A DNA stretch of 64,000 nucleotides, from IMG/VR virus record IMGVR_UViG_3300025438_000009, positions 1 to 64,000 of that record; one strand, written 5' to 3'. A program made the position numbers and the translations under genes. The notes under the pieces are model-generated. The model was not told the origin of the DNA, searched no databases, and saw only the letters and a list, made by a program, of their open reading frames with translations. Below are positions 1 through 6,689 of this stretch, piece by piece; the first letter of the stretch is position 1, and each line of letters starts with the position of its first letter. This DNA comes from a virus.

Positions 1-42
1 TAAGCTCAACCAACGCAAGTAACGGAATGGGAGCGCGATAAA

Positions 43-333
43 ATGGTTTTATTACGACATGAGGTTGGCGATGTTATGCGTGATTTTCGCCTTAAGAGAG
101 GGATGACCCTTCGGGATTTGGCGGACAGTGCTAACGTTTCTTATAGCTATTTGAGTGAGCTGGAGCGTGGTCAAAAGGACGCCAGTAGTTTAGTTTTGCA
201 TTCTATTGCCCGAGGATTGGGGATGCCCCTGTCTGAGTTTTTGTATGAGGTGGCCGACAGGCTAGCTTTGTTTGAGGAGCCTATTCCTGATACTATCCCC
301 GAAGACTTTTTTGCGGAGCATGTGCATGAGTGA
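43..333 (+). CDS. XRE-family HTH regulator, ClgR-like
   Basis: A 96-residue single-domain DNA-binding protein. Residues about 7-65 form a Cro/C1-type helix-turn-helix (GDVMRDFRLKRGMTLRDLAD followed by YSYLSELERGQKDASS). This strongly resembles the actinobacterial Clp-gene regulator ClgR, including the LSEvERGQKeASS signature. A GGGAG ribosome-binding site lies about 8 nt upstream of the ATG. The in-frame TAA at 1-3 bounds the reading frame. It may control phage or host genes; the target is unknown. The fold is certain, the ClgR likeness is recalled family knowledge. Confidence 0.88.
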   Translation: MVLLRHEVGDVMRDFRLKRGMTLRDLADSANVSYSYLSELERGQKDASSLVLHSIARGLGMPLSEFLYEVADRLALFEEPIPDTIPEDFFAEHVHE

Positions 334-568
334 GTGCATGACCCTTAAACAGATTGCAAAGCTTGTTGGAGACTCGGAAGAGCGAGTCAAGAACATGTTC
401 AGCATGGGCGGAGTCTTTGCTATGGTTCCCCGGCGGAAAGACGACAAAGGCAACCTTATTGTCTATCGCGAAAACTTTATGCCCTATCTGGAAAAGAAGC
501 TTGCATATGACGCTGAGTACAAGAATGACGCCCAACGGGCCTGGGACTTGCACTTCTCCACTGCGTAG
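326..568 (+). CDS. Small winged-HTH/excisionase-like protein
   Basis: An 81-residue protein whose ATG overlaps the stop of the HTH gene by 8 nt, so the two are probably translationally coupled. Its N-terminus (MTLKQIAKLVGDSEERVKNM) looks like the first helices of a MerR/excisionase-type winged helix, and the basic stretch PRRKDDKG could form the wing. No catalytic motif is seen. Alternative starts at 320 and 338 add or remove a few residues. Function as a DNA-binding accessory factor is inferred only. Confidence 0.65.
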   Translation: MSECMTLKQIAKLVGDSEERVKNMFSMGGVFAMVPRRKDDKGNLIVYRENFMPYLEKKLAYDAEYKNDAQRAWDLHFSTA

Positions 569-577
569 TTATATAAT
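548..577 (+). promoter_or_regulatory. Sigma70-like promoter
   Basis: TTGCAC (548-553), 18-nt spacer, perfect TATAAT (572-577), ahead of the coiled-coil gene at 604. Confidence 0.55.
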
Positions 578-603
578 ACTTTTATACAACGGACAGGAAA
601 AAA

Positions 604-867
604 ATGACATTTGCATTAGACCCAGCTATTGAGGAATACCTATTTGAGTTGGAAAAGATTATTGTTGTCAAGGAGCAGGTAGAGGCTCAACTTGTTGAGG
701 CTCTAGATGCTGTTGCCAAGACTGGGACTGACTTTGGCACTAATGAGAAGTACGTTAAGGCAGACCAGAAAGTTAAAAAGCTTGAGCTTGAGCTCAGCAC
801 TATTACCTCTAAAGGTGGCCGTCTGGTGTACAAGATTGACCGGCTAAACGGCGTTCGACAGTCTTAG
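604..867 (+). CDS. Small coiled-coil protein, unknown function
   Basis: An 87-residue acidic helical protein with heptad-like leucine and valine spacing (FELEKIIVVKEQVEAQLVEA and KKLELELSTITSK), suggesting a coiled coil with dimerisation. A purine-rich ribosome-binding site (GGACAGGA) and a TATAAT promoter lie just upstream. No enzymatic motif can be seen and I do not recognise the family. Confidence 0.72.
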   Translation: MTFALDPAIEEYLFELEKIIVVKEQVEAQLVEALDAVAKTGTDFGTNEKYVKADQKVKKLELELSTITSKGGRLVYKIDRLNGVRQS

Positions 868-879
868 GGCAAGCCTAAA

Positions 880-1053
880 ATGATTTTACACACACGTCCC
901 ACAGAAAAAGACATTCAGAGGTCTAATCCGTCTGGAGCGTACTTCCTTGGGTGTGACGGACGTCACGACTCCCTTTACCACGTGTACTACTTTTTCACTA
1001 AGAAAGAAGTTGTGCGACGCTGGCGGGAAGAGCATCCCCTAAAAGATAGATAA
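880..1053 (+). CDS. Hypothetical protein, 57 residues
   Basis: Reads from an ATG 13 nt after the previous stop to TAA at 1051-1053. The product is basic and aromatic-rich (YHVYYFFTKKEVVRRWREEH). It fits tightly between two other genes on the same strand, which supports coding. Function unknown. Confidence 0.6.
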   Translation: MILHTRPTEKDIQRSNPSGAYFLGCDGRHDSLYHVYYFFTKKEVVRRWREEHPLKDR

Positions 1054-1057
1054 AAAT

Positions 1058-1309
1058 ATGTCCTATGTAAGATTTCTAGAGGCCGACGTCTACGTGTTTA
1101 TGCATGTAGGAAACTACTTAACGTGTTGTGCGTGTATTTTGGCTAAGGATGCCTGGGGCTCTTTTGATGCTCGTTCGACTCAGGAGATGGTTGACCATCT
1201 AGCTGAGCATGTTTATCAGGGGCATTTTGTTCCTCAGCATGTGTTTGATGATTTGTGGGCAGATGATGCGGAGAACTTTCCTAAGGTTGACACGAAAGAG
1301 TCTCAGTAG
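1058..1309 (+). CDS. Conserved actinophage small protein with CC-x-C motif
   Basis: An 83-residue protein with the pattern VYVFMHVGNYLTCCAC followed by STQEMVDHLAEHVYQGHFVP. This matches a small family I recall from many actinobacteriophages, where a cysteine cluster and two later histidines could bind zinc. It starts 5 nt after the preceding gene, implying an operon. Biological role not known. Confidence 0.78.
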   Translation: MSYVRFLEADVYVFMHVGNYLTCCACILAKDAWGSFDARSTQEMVDHLAEHVYQGHFVPQHVFDDLWADDAENFPKVDTKESQ

Positions 1310-1315
1310 TATCCT
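1310..1315 (+). promoter_or_regulatory. -10-like element 6 nt before ATG
   Basis: TATCCT followed by exactly 6 nt and the ATG at 1322, the arrangement expected for a leaderless transcript (see findings). Confidence 0.5.
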
Positions 1316-1321
1316 CAAAAC

Positions 1322-1612
1322 ATGAACAAGTTTGATGTGGCAGAAGCCATCAGAAAATCCAGCACTGTGTGGCTAAAAAAGTATGAAGTAGCCAGCAGCA
1401 GGAAGTCTAGCTTTGTAGAGCGCCCTGTAGTTAATATGGGTGCACCCCGAAAAGTTACTGGCTTTAGACCTGGTGCAGTACAGATTGATGGGATGTGGCT
1501 TGAGCTAAAAGATAGTGACAACTTTGAATTTGACCCAGACGGGCACCTTAAAATCTCAATCATGGGACCAGACGGGTACCACTGGGTAAGGATGACGTAC
1601 AAGATTAGTTAG
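1322..1612 (+). CDS. Hypothetical protein, 96 residues
   Basis: A 96-residue soluble basic protein with no recognisable motif. There is no purine-rich ribosome-binding site; instead a TATCCT hexamer ends 6 nt before the ATG, suggesting leaderless expression. It is the last gene of the first small operon and is followed by a promoter-and-terminator intergenic region. Confidence 0.68.
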   Translation: MNKFDVAEAIRKSSTVWLKKYEVASSRKSSFVERPVVNMGAPRKVTGFRPGAVQIDGMWLELKDSDNFEFDPDGHLKISIMGPDGYHWVRMTYKIS

Positions 1613-1622
1613 GTGTTTATGG

Positions 1623-1735
1623 TTATATTAGCCTTTAGTCTGTGTTAGTATAGAACTTGTAGGTCATTGACCTCCTTTCGTTGTGGTTAACGATTAAGAA
1701 CCCCCCTGGTGTTTACACTGGGGGGGTTCGTCGTT
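1623..1735 (+). ncRNA. Possible short terminated transcript
   Basis: A promoter-like region (TAGTAT at 1646-1651) is followed about 45 nt later by a strong GC hairpin at 1699-1728. The stretch GTGGTTAA..GAACCCCCC before the hairpin recurs at 4910-4940 ahead of another terminator, so the two may be related small RNAs or attenuators. No coding frame fits. Confidence 0.3.
1699..1732 (+). terminator. Rho-independent-like hairpin
   Basis: AACCCCCC and GGGGGGTT arms separated by a short loop, with a T-rich tail, upstream of the FkbM-type gene. Confidence 0.7.
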
Positions 1736-1743
1736 ATGTAGGG

Positions 1744-1749
1744 TATGAT
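1744..1749 (+). promoter_or_regulatory. -10-like element 6 nt before ATG
   Basis: TATGAT followed by 6 nt and the ATG at 1756; it lies just after the hairpin, giving a leaderless start. Confidence 0.5.
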
Positions 1750-1755
1750 GTCAGC

Positions 1756-2457
1756 ATGGGAAACAAACTTCTTGAGCCTGTTGTGGGCATCTATAAAAAG
1801 TACTATGCGCAGACTGCGAACATTATTATCGAAGTTGGTAGTAGAGACGGAGAGAACGCCGACTACCTTAGGACAAAGCTAAGGGCAAAAAAGGCGTATG
1901 CCATCGAAGCAAACCCTGCCCTAGTTGTAGGTATTGCAGAACGCTATCCTAAACTGACTGTGCGTGAGATTGCCATCTCTAACTTTGACGGTGAAGCTGA
2001 CTTTTTGCAAGTAATCTCAGATGACATAAATCTGCTGGGAACCTCGTCTCTAGACATTAGCAAAGCAAAGCGTGAGGAAATCTACAAGACAACCGAGACA
2101 GAAGTTATTACCGTCAAAGTCTCAAGGCTAGATTCTTTTTTGGCAAAAGAAAAGCTGGTAGAAAAAACAATTAGCGTTATAAAAATTGATATTGGAGGTA
2201 TGACCTACCAGGCTCTACTTGGCTTTGGAGAGCTCATTAAGAATGTAAAGATGTTCCACCTCAAGACAGAACGCAAGTACGACCATCCCTCACACAAAAA
2301 CAATCTTGAGGTTGCTGGATACATGAGACACCACGGTTTCTTCCTGGCGGGTGTGTTCTATGAGTGGGGTCCCAATATTCAAGACCAAATCTGGATGAAC
2401 AAAGCTCTTCTCCCAGAAGAGGTTAAGGCTTTGCCTAAAGAGATTTCTGAGCGCTAG
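1756..2457 (+). CDS. FkbM-family SAM-dependent methyltransferase
   Basis: A 233-residue class I methyltransferase of the FkbM type. The SAM-binding loop is IIIEVGSRDGENADYL (residues about 22-37), the second acidic strand is AIEANP, and the FkbM-characteristic SVIKIDIGGMTYQALLGF lies in the second half. FkbM enzymes O-methylate sugars or small molecules. Together with the downstream pyruvyl transferase-like gene this suggests modification of a surface polysaccharide. The longer frame from 1681 would run through the terminator hairpin, so ATG 1756 is preferred. Confidence 0.85.
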   Translation: MGNKLLEPVVGIYKKYYAQTANIIIEVGSRDGENADYLRTKLRAKKAYAIEANPALVVGIAERYPKLTVREIAISNFDGEADFLQVISDDINLLGTSSLDISKAKREEIYKTTETEVITVKVSRLDSFLAKEKLVEKTISVIKIDIGGMTYQALLGFGELIKNVKMFHLKTERKYDHPSHKNNLEVAGYMRHHGFFLAGVFYEWGPNIQDQIWMNKALLPEEVKALPKEISER

Positions 2458-2478
2458 CCCTTGTGCTAGTATTTTCCT

Positions 2479-2643
2479 ATGAACAACAGCACTCATAACG
2501 TTGAATATCTCATTAGAGATGAAATTCTTGAGGCGGGGATTCTCGAAGAAGATGGTCAAACTTTGAGCTACTTCCACAACGGAAGAGAATACCTGGTTTC
2601 TATTTTAGCTGTCGACATTACCGATTGGCAGAAGGAGCAGTAG
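2479..2643 (+). CDS. Hypothetical protein, 54 residues
   Basis: A 54-residue acidic protein starting at ATG 2479, which is preceded by TAGTAT and exactly 6 nt (leaderless type). Its TAG stop overlaps the GTG start of the next gene (TAGTG), and its last codons supply that gene's AAGGAG ribosome-binding site. No function can be proposed. Confidence 0.62.
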   Translation: MNNSTHNVEYLIRDEILEAGILEEDGQTLSYFHNGREYLVSILAVDITDWQKEQ

Positions 2644-2864
2644 TGTCTCAAGAACACACGGACACGGACACGGACACGGACATGTACACGCACCCTAGTG
2701 GCATAACAGTAATTCAGATTACAAAACACGAGACCTTTCTACGTGGCAATATTATTAAGTATGTACTCAGGGCTCCGTATTCTGGCGAAGAACTAAAAGA
2801 TTTAAAGAAGGCTGCTGTCTACCTGCAGTGGGAGATTGAGCACCTAGAGGGCACCAAAGAATGA
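2643..2864 (+). CDS. DUF3310-type protein
   Basis: A 73-residue protein from GTG 2643. GITVIQITKHETFLRGNIIKY followed by LKKAAVYLQWEIEHLE matches the DUF3310 (SaV-like) family, a small helical domain common in phages and linked by annotation to nucleotide metabolism. The N-terminus carries a Thr-Asp repeat encoded by tandem ACACGG units (2658-2682), which looks slippage-prone. It overlaps its neighbours at both ends, so it sits in a tightly packed operon. Confidence 0.82.
   Translation: MSQEHTDTDTDTDMYTHPSGITVIQITKHETFLRGNIIKYVLRAPYSGEELKDLKKAAVYLQWEIEHLEGTKE
2657..2683 (+). repeat. Tandem ACACGG hexamer repeat
   Basis: Four near-perfect ACACGG units encode (Thr-Asp)n at the start of the DUF3310 gene. 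Hexamers keep the frame, so copy number can vary without disrupting the protein. Confidence 0.8.
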
Positions 2865-3607
2865 TTTATGAGTGGAGACCCTCGCCAGACTATAGAAACT
2901 ATGGAGATGCTCTTGGGGAGATAGTTGTCGAGGCTCTAAAAACTGGACTAAGTTCTGAGCGGGACACCCTAGACAATTCAGAGATTATGTACTTCCCTAT
3001 TGGAAGTGTGATTCAAGACGTATACATAGAATCAACACTAAACTTGGGCATGACTCCTATCTTTGTGGGATGTGGGTGGGATGGCAAAGAACTCACTCCA
3101 GAGCTGGCTAAGCAGGCTAAATACCTTGGATGCCGAGGACCAGAAACCAAGGCAGCATTGGAGAGGGCTGGAGTTTCAAACATCCCTGTCTATGGAGACA
3201 CTGCCTATGTAGCACTGGACTACCTCAATATTGCAGTAGAGAAAACGTATAGCACTCTACTCATCCCACACGTCGGCTCGGAAGACTATGACCTAAAAGC
3301 TAGTCAAGCAGAACATCTCATGCTCCCTCGAGTAGTGACAAGGCAAGACATTGTTGATATGGCCTCGTGCATCGCAGGAGCCAGCTTTATTTTGTCCTAC
3401 GCAATGCACGCCTGCATCACTGCACATGCGTACAGAGTGCCTTTTGCACCATACGCAACGGAAGAAAATAAAAAAAACGGACTATCTAAAAAATGGTACG
3501 ACTGGTTTGCTTCTATCGGAGTTAATGCTCCTCAAGTTGAGCTGTGCTCTACGTTGGAAGAGGGCTTGGACTGGTACGAGAGAGTTTTTGTTCCCTCTGC
3601 TACTTGA
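2861..3607 (+). CDS. Polysaccharide pyruvyl transferase-like protein
   Basis: A 248-residue protein with the layout of the polysaccharide pyruvyl transferase family (PF04230, CsaB/WcaK type). It has an N-terminal NYGDALG loop, a central GCRGPETKAALERAGV segment, VYGDTAY, and the C-terminal SYAMHACITAHAYRVPFAPY motif. The family adds pyruvyl ketals to surface sugars. With the FkbM gene 400 nt upstream, it probably alters host envelope glycans, perhaps to block superinfection. Its ATG overlaps the previous stop (ATGA). Confidence 0.82.
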   Translation: MIYEWRPSPDYRNYGDALGEIVVEALKTGLSSERDTLDNSEIMYFPIGSVIQDVYIESTLNLGMTPIFVGCGWDGKELTPELAKQAKYLGCRGPETKAALERAGVSNIPVYGDTAYVALDYLNIAVEKTYSTLLIPHVGSEDYDLKASQAEHLMLPRVVTRQDIVDMASCIAGASFILSYAMHACITAHAYRVPFAPYATEENKKNGLSKKWYDWFASIGVNAPQVELCSTLEEGLDWYERVFVPSAT

Positions 3608-3638
3608 CAACATCGCATCTGAGCACTACCGTAGATGT

Positions 3639-3836
3639 ATGACCGCACGAAGAGAGGCCCGACAGCTGGCGAAAAAAGCTGAAGAACAAGGCTGGATTGT
3701 TGACTACACCAAAGGTGGACATCTACGATACAGAGCCCCCACAGGAAAAATATTCTTTTTTAGCTCGACCCCGTCAGATACGAGGTCGCTAAAAAATCAG
3801 ACGTCTTTGATGTCAAAACATGGTTTTGTCAAGTAA
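3639..3836 (+). CDS. HicA-like small protein
   Basis: A 65-residue protein with the HicA/YcfA double-stranded-RNA-binding-like pattern: a basic N-terminal helix, the sequence GWIVDYTKGGHLRYRAPTG containing the GGHxxY-type catalytic histidine, then STPSDTRSL. HicA toxins are mRNA interferases, but solitary phage versions like this usually lack a HicB antitoxin, and none is seen next to it. The start could also be a few codons earlier. Confidence 0.72.
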   Translation: MTARREARQLAKKAEEQGWIVDYTKGGHLRYRAPTGKIFFFSSTPSDTRSLKNQTSLMSKHGFVK

Positions 3837-3951
3837 AGACTCACTGTAATAGAGTAAGATAGAAAGACTGTATATAACAAAATATCGGAGGTAGCCTTGT
3901 AAAATTCAAGGACGAACACGAAGATAGTTAGACAGAAAGGGGGAAGCTAAT

Positions 3952-4863
3952 ATGCGTCCTCATAATAAAGTACAGTTAAATAAGCTACATCCACATCAAA
4001 AAATTAAAAAAATTGAAGAGAGAAAAAAGAACAAGTTCCCTTTTTCACACCCCAGAAATTCTGGACTGCTCCTAAGTTCTATATATTTGTTTGGCCCTCT
4101 TCTGCTCATCCCCCCACTTTTATTGGAAAAAGCGCCGGGAATGTATCCTTCCACAGCGGGAGAAACTTCTATGGTAGATGTCCTCACTGGTAAGGGAGGA
4201 CCTGAAGAAGTTCCTATGAGAACTCTCCCCTCTCTTGAAATGCTTGATTATCGTTTTCAGACTGTCTCTCAATTCAACATCTTTGAGGCGAGTGTTGCTC
4301 CTTTAGTGGCAACCAAGACGAGAGTCTTAAACCACCTCAAGGTGTATAACACCGTCATGCCCACTACTTCCCCCGAGGTTAGCAGTGAGTATGGGTGGAG
4401 GACTCCCCCCTGCAAAGGCTGCAGTGCTGACCATAAGGGCACCGACTTTGTCCCCGGTGCGGGCACTCCCATCTTTGCTGTGGCCGATGGAATGGTCGTT
4501 GACATGGGACGCAACGGTGGATACGGAAACTTCGTCAAGATGAGTCACCTCATCGCCAACTCCGAGGGTGTCATGGAAGAGTGGACCACACTCTACGCCC
4601 ACATGAAAGATGACTCGTTCCCGAAAGGAATGATGATTGGTTCAGCAATGAGAAGCGGTGAGAAGATTGGAGCCGTAGGGAACACCGGAATGTCAACCGG
4701 ACCACACCTACACTTCGAACTGCTCATCAACGGTGAACACCTAGACCCACTGCCACTCCTCGGCACCCATAAAATTATTATTGTCTCCGAAGAGGACTAT
4801 CCAGACTATATGTTTGTGGGAGAAAAGTTCAAGGTAGTTGAGACAGTAGTCACATACGAGTAA
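3952..4863 (+). CDS. Membrane-anchored M23 metallopeptidase
   Basis: A 303-residue protein. Residues 1-30 are very basic; residues about 37-60 form one hydrophobic helix (LLLSSIYLFGPLLLIPPLLL), so it is probably a signal anchor. Residues about 145-270 are a LytM/M23 zinc endopeptidase domain with the ligand motifs HKGTDF (His, Asp), LYAHM and HLHFE. It would cleave peptidoglycan cross-bridges from the outer face of the membrane. A second M23 protein, without an anchor, lies at 5831-6592. A GGGGGAAG ribosome-binding site precedes the ATG. Confidence 0.88.
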   Translation: MRPHNKVQLNKLHPHQKIKKIEERKKNKFPFSHPRNSGLLLSSIYLFGPLLLIPPLLLEKAPGMYPSTAGETSMVDVLTGKGGPEEVPMRTLPSLEMLDYRFQTVSQFNIFEASVAPLVATKTRVLNHLKVYNTVMPTTSPEVSSEYGWRTPPCKGCSADHKGTDFVPGAGTPIFAVADGMVVDMGRNGGYGNFVKMSHLIANSEGVMEEWTTLYAHMKDDSFPKGMMIGSAMRSGEKIGAVGNTGMSTGPHLHFELLINGEHLDPLPLLGTHKIIIVSEEDYPDYMFVGEKFKVVETVVTYE

Positions 4864-4879
4864 CTGAATACACAACAAA

Positions 4880-4975
4880 AAAGTTAGTGTATTATAGTTC
4901 TCAGGTGGATAGTGGTTAATCCGTTCATGGAAACCCCCCGTAGCCAATCTGGTTGCGGGGGGTATTCTTTTATAC
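4880..4975 (+). ncRNA. Possible short terminated transcript
   Basis: TTATAG/TATAGT at about 4893 followed by GTGGTTAAT and a long hairpin terminator, the same arrangement as at 1640-1730. No coding frame fits. It could be a small RNA or simply read-out from the peptidase gene. Confidence 0.28.
4933..4972 (+). terminator. Rho-independent terminator
   Basis: ACCCCCCGTAGCC pairs with GGTTGCGGGGGGT across a 5-nt loop, followed by a T-rich tract. Confidence 0.85.
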
Positions 4976-5208
4976 AAGTACATATATAAACCAAAAACGC
5001 CCCCCTGCCACTATCTGCAGGAAAGCGTATTGGTAGATGTTGGACCACCGCCTATCTAAGCCAGTAATAAACCTTTCGTTCTAAGAGTTGATTGTTCATA
5101 GGTATCTCATTCAGCTCCTTACTGGTCTAGTGACCACGTGTGTATTTGTATCTCTATTTTACCTAGTGCGGTATTGTTCTAGAGATTTCACAGTGAGCAC
5201 TTATATAG
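4976..5208. other. Non-coding stretch before tRNA
   Basis: No credible coding frame is seen on either strand. It is the 3' flank of the minus-strand tRNA gene and the convergence point between the plus-strand peptidase operon and the minus-strand lysis/RNR block. Confidence 0.5.
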
Positions 5209-5283
5209 GGCCTCCTGCCGGATTCGAACCGGCGACTTCAATATTACAAGTATTGCACTCTGGCCAGACTGAGTTAAGGAGGC
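5209..5283 (-). tRNA. tRNA-Thr (anticodon TGT)
   Basis: The minus strand folds into a canonical cloverleaf: acceptor GCCTCCT/AGGAGGC, D-arm ACTC/GAGT, anticodon stem CAATA/TATTG with loop CTTGTAA (anticodon TGT, threonine ACA), and T-arm GCCGG-TTCGAAT-CCGGC. All stems are perfect. CCA is not encoded. It may compensate for codon use differing from the host. Confidence 0.96.
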
Positions 5284-5288
5284 AAACT

Positions 5289-5396
5289 TTATCGGGAACG
5301 TTCTTTAATCCTACGCTCCTTATAGCACTTAAGGCAGTAACTACCCATAAACCTAATACGGTGCCTGTAGCAGGGGTAACCAAGCTTACGACGCAC
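5289..5396 (-). CDS. Tiny basic Cys-rich protein, 35 residues
   Basis: Reads from GTG 5396 to TAA 5289 on the minus strand. The product is very basic and has three cysteines (YPCYRHRIRF then SYCLKCYKERR), like half a zinc ribbon. The start overlaps the end of the upstream DUF7246-like gene, and the frame ends just before the tRNA. Coding is plausible but unproven; function unknown. Confidence 0.45.
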   Translation of the reverse strand: MRRKLGYPCYRHRIRFMGSYCLKCYKERRIKERSR

Positions 5397-5724
5397 TGTT
5401 CTCTTCTTCTTTCTTAGACGCAATCTTTTCTTTATATTGAGTCGCTAGATTTTTGATTGTCTGATTTTTGTAGTGCACGGTGCGAATATCTTCTACTCTA
5501 AAACTACGCCACTGCTCACAGCCCTTAGGTCCACCCCACACATCAACCCACTCAGCTCCTGCAGGAGTTTTAACATGTTTAATAAACCTAAACCTACCGC
5601 GTTGATTGCGGATTCTCAACTCAGTGCCTGGCTGAATGTTCCGTCCGTTAACCTGAAGACTCTCCGACTTCTCCCAATCAGCGCTAAGGTCTGGGGTTAT
5701 ACTTTTTGATTTGCGTCGCGCCAT
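5386..5724 (-). CDS. DUF7246-like phage protein
   Basis: A 112-residue basic protein with the segment GTELRIRNQRGRFRFIKHVK and then EWVDVWGGPKGCEQWRSFR. I recall this family (annotated DUF7246) in many actinophages, always of unknown function; the beta-rich middle suggests an SH3-like or KOW-like fold. The upstream TATGGT ends 7 nt before the ATG, so it may be leaderless. An ATG 4 codons upstream is less likely. Confidence 0.78.
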   Translation of the reverse strand: MARRKSKSITPDLSADWEKSESLQVNGRNIQPGTELRIRNQRGRFRFIKHVKTPAGAEWVDVWGGPKGCEQWRSFRVEDIRTVHYKNQTIKNLATQYKEKIASKKEEENSAS

Positions 5725-5769
5725 GTTTTCTACCATACCTCATGTCTGGGCAAAAGTTATTTAACCAAG

Positions 5770-5801
5770 CAAAAAAAGAAACGGAGGGGGACACCCTCCG
5801 T
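5770..5801 (-). terminator. Terminator of the endolysin gene
   Basis: ACGGAGGG/CCCTCCGT stem followed on the minus strand by TTCTTTTTTT. Confidence 0.85.
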
Positions 5802-5830
5802 CTCCTTGCTTCCCCCACACTAAGGAAAGT

Positions 5831-6592
5831 TTAGTACTTTTCTGCGTTAAGAGCCCTCTGAATTCCAGAGATAGTCACTCTGCCCCACACGCCGTCAATC
5901 TTTCCGGTGTAAAAACCCTTATCTGCGAGGCGACGTTGGACTGCCCTGCGAGTGTTAGGTCCGTTAATACCATCAATGTCGTTTGCCGGGTAACCAAAGG
6001 GCACACCGGAACGTTGGACAGCAGACCACGTAAGCTTGCCGGTCCGACCGTCAATCTTTCCGATGTAGCCCCAATCCTTCTTAAGAGCGTCCTGCCATGC
6101 ACGCCACGTGTTACGTCCAAGACGACCATCCACTTTAAGGACAGGCTTTTTGTTGACGGGCTGGTTGCCACTGAGATACGCCATTGGGTCAACCTGGCGA
6201 CCACGACGAGAACGTCGAACCTCAAAGTGGACATGATTCCCGGTGCTAACCCCAGTTGTCCCACTAGTGTAGACCGTATCTCCTGCCTGCACGCGCTGGC
6301 CAACAGCAAGAGTAGAGCGCTCCTTGCCATGAAAATAAGCAGTAAACAGGTTAGTACCGTGTTCGACAACTACAACGTTCCCACCAGACTGACGCCTTTT
6401 TGCCCGTGGTCCCAAAGAATCCCAGTCAGCCGCGACATGTACAACAACACCATCACCCGCCACAAGAACTTTAAAAGAACCGCCAAAATCAACACCTGTA
6501 TGCATTCTTCCAAGCTGTCCAGTAACAGGATGACGTCTTGGGCCATAAGGACTAGTGATGGGTCGTTTAGGTGCAGGATTATATAGTTTCAT
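5831..6592 (-). CDS. Endolysin: M23 peptidase with peptidoglycan-binding repeats
   Basis: A 253-residue protein without signal peptide. Residues about 10-140 form an M23 zinc endopeptidase (HTGVDF, AYFHG, HVHFE). Residues about 150-253 contain two tandem peptidoglycan-binding_1-like repeats (KVDGRLGRNTWRAWQ, IDGINGPNTRRAVQ with the conserved DGxxGxxT pattern). This is the lytic enzyme for host release or a virion lysin; no holin is recognised next to it. TATACT ends 6 nt before the ATG, indicating a leaderless transcript starting right after the RNR terminator. Confidence 0.9.
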   Translation of the reverse strand: MKLYNPAPKRPITSPYGPRRHPVTGQLGRMHTGVDFGGSFKVLVAGDGVVVHVAADWDSLGPRAKRRQSGGNVVVVEHGTNLFTAYFHGKERSTLAVGQRVQAGDTVYTSGTTGVSTGNHVHFEVRRSRRGRQVDPMAYLSGNQPVNKKPVLKVDGRLGRNTWRAWQDALKKDWGYIGKIDGRTGKLTWSAVQRSGVPFGYPANDIDGINGPNTRRAVQRRLADKGFYTGKIDGVWGRVTISGIQRALNAEKY

Positions 6593-6598
6593 ATAACA

Positions 6599-6604
6599 AG
6601 TATA
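6599..6604 (-). promoter_or_regulatory. -10-like element 6 nt before ATG
   Basis: TATACT on the minus strand, 6 nt before the endolysin ATG. Confidence 0.55.
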
Positions 6605-6610
6605 GCAAAT

Positions 6611-6638
6611 AAAAGAACCCCCCTTTCGGAGGGTCCTT
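6611..6638 (-). terminator. Terminator of the RNR operon
   Basis: GGACCCTCCGAAAGGGGGGT hairpin followed by TCTTTTATTT on the minus strand. The same hairpin sequence recurs on the plus strand at 33567-33597. Confidence 0.88.
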
Positions 6639-6689
6639 CTTATTTAGTTGTATTACTTTTTACCGCAGACGCACTTATCTCTACACATA

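Noticed and set aside
5201-5383. 60-codon minus-strand frame over the tRNA
   Set aside because: It reads through the tRNA gene; the overlapping 35-codon frame at 5289-5396 is the more credible coding option.
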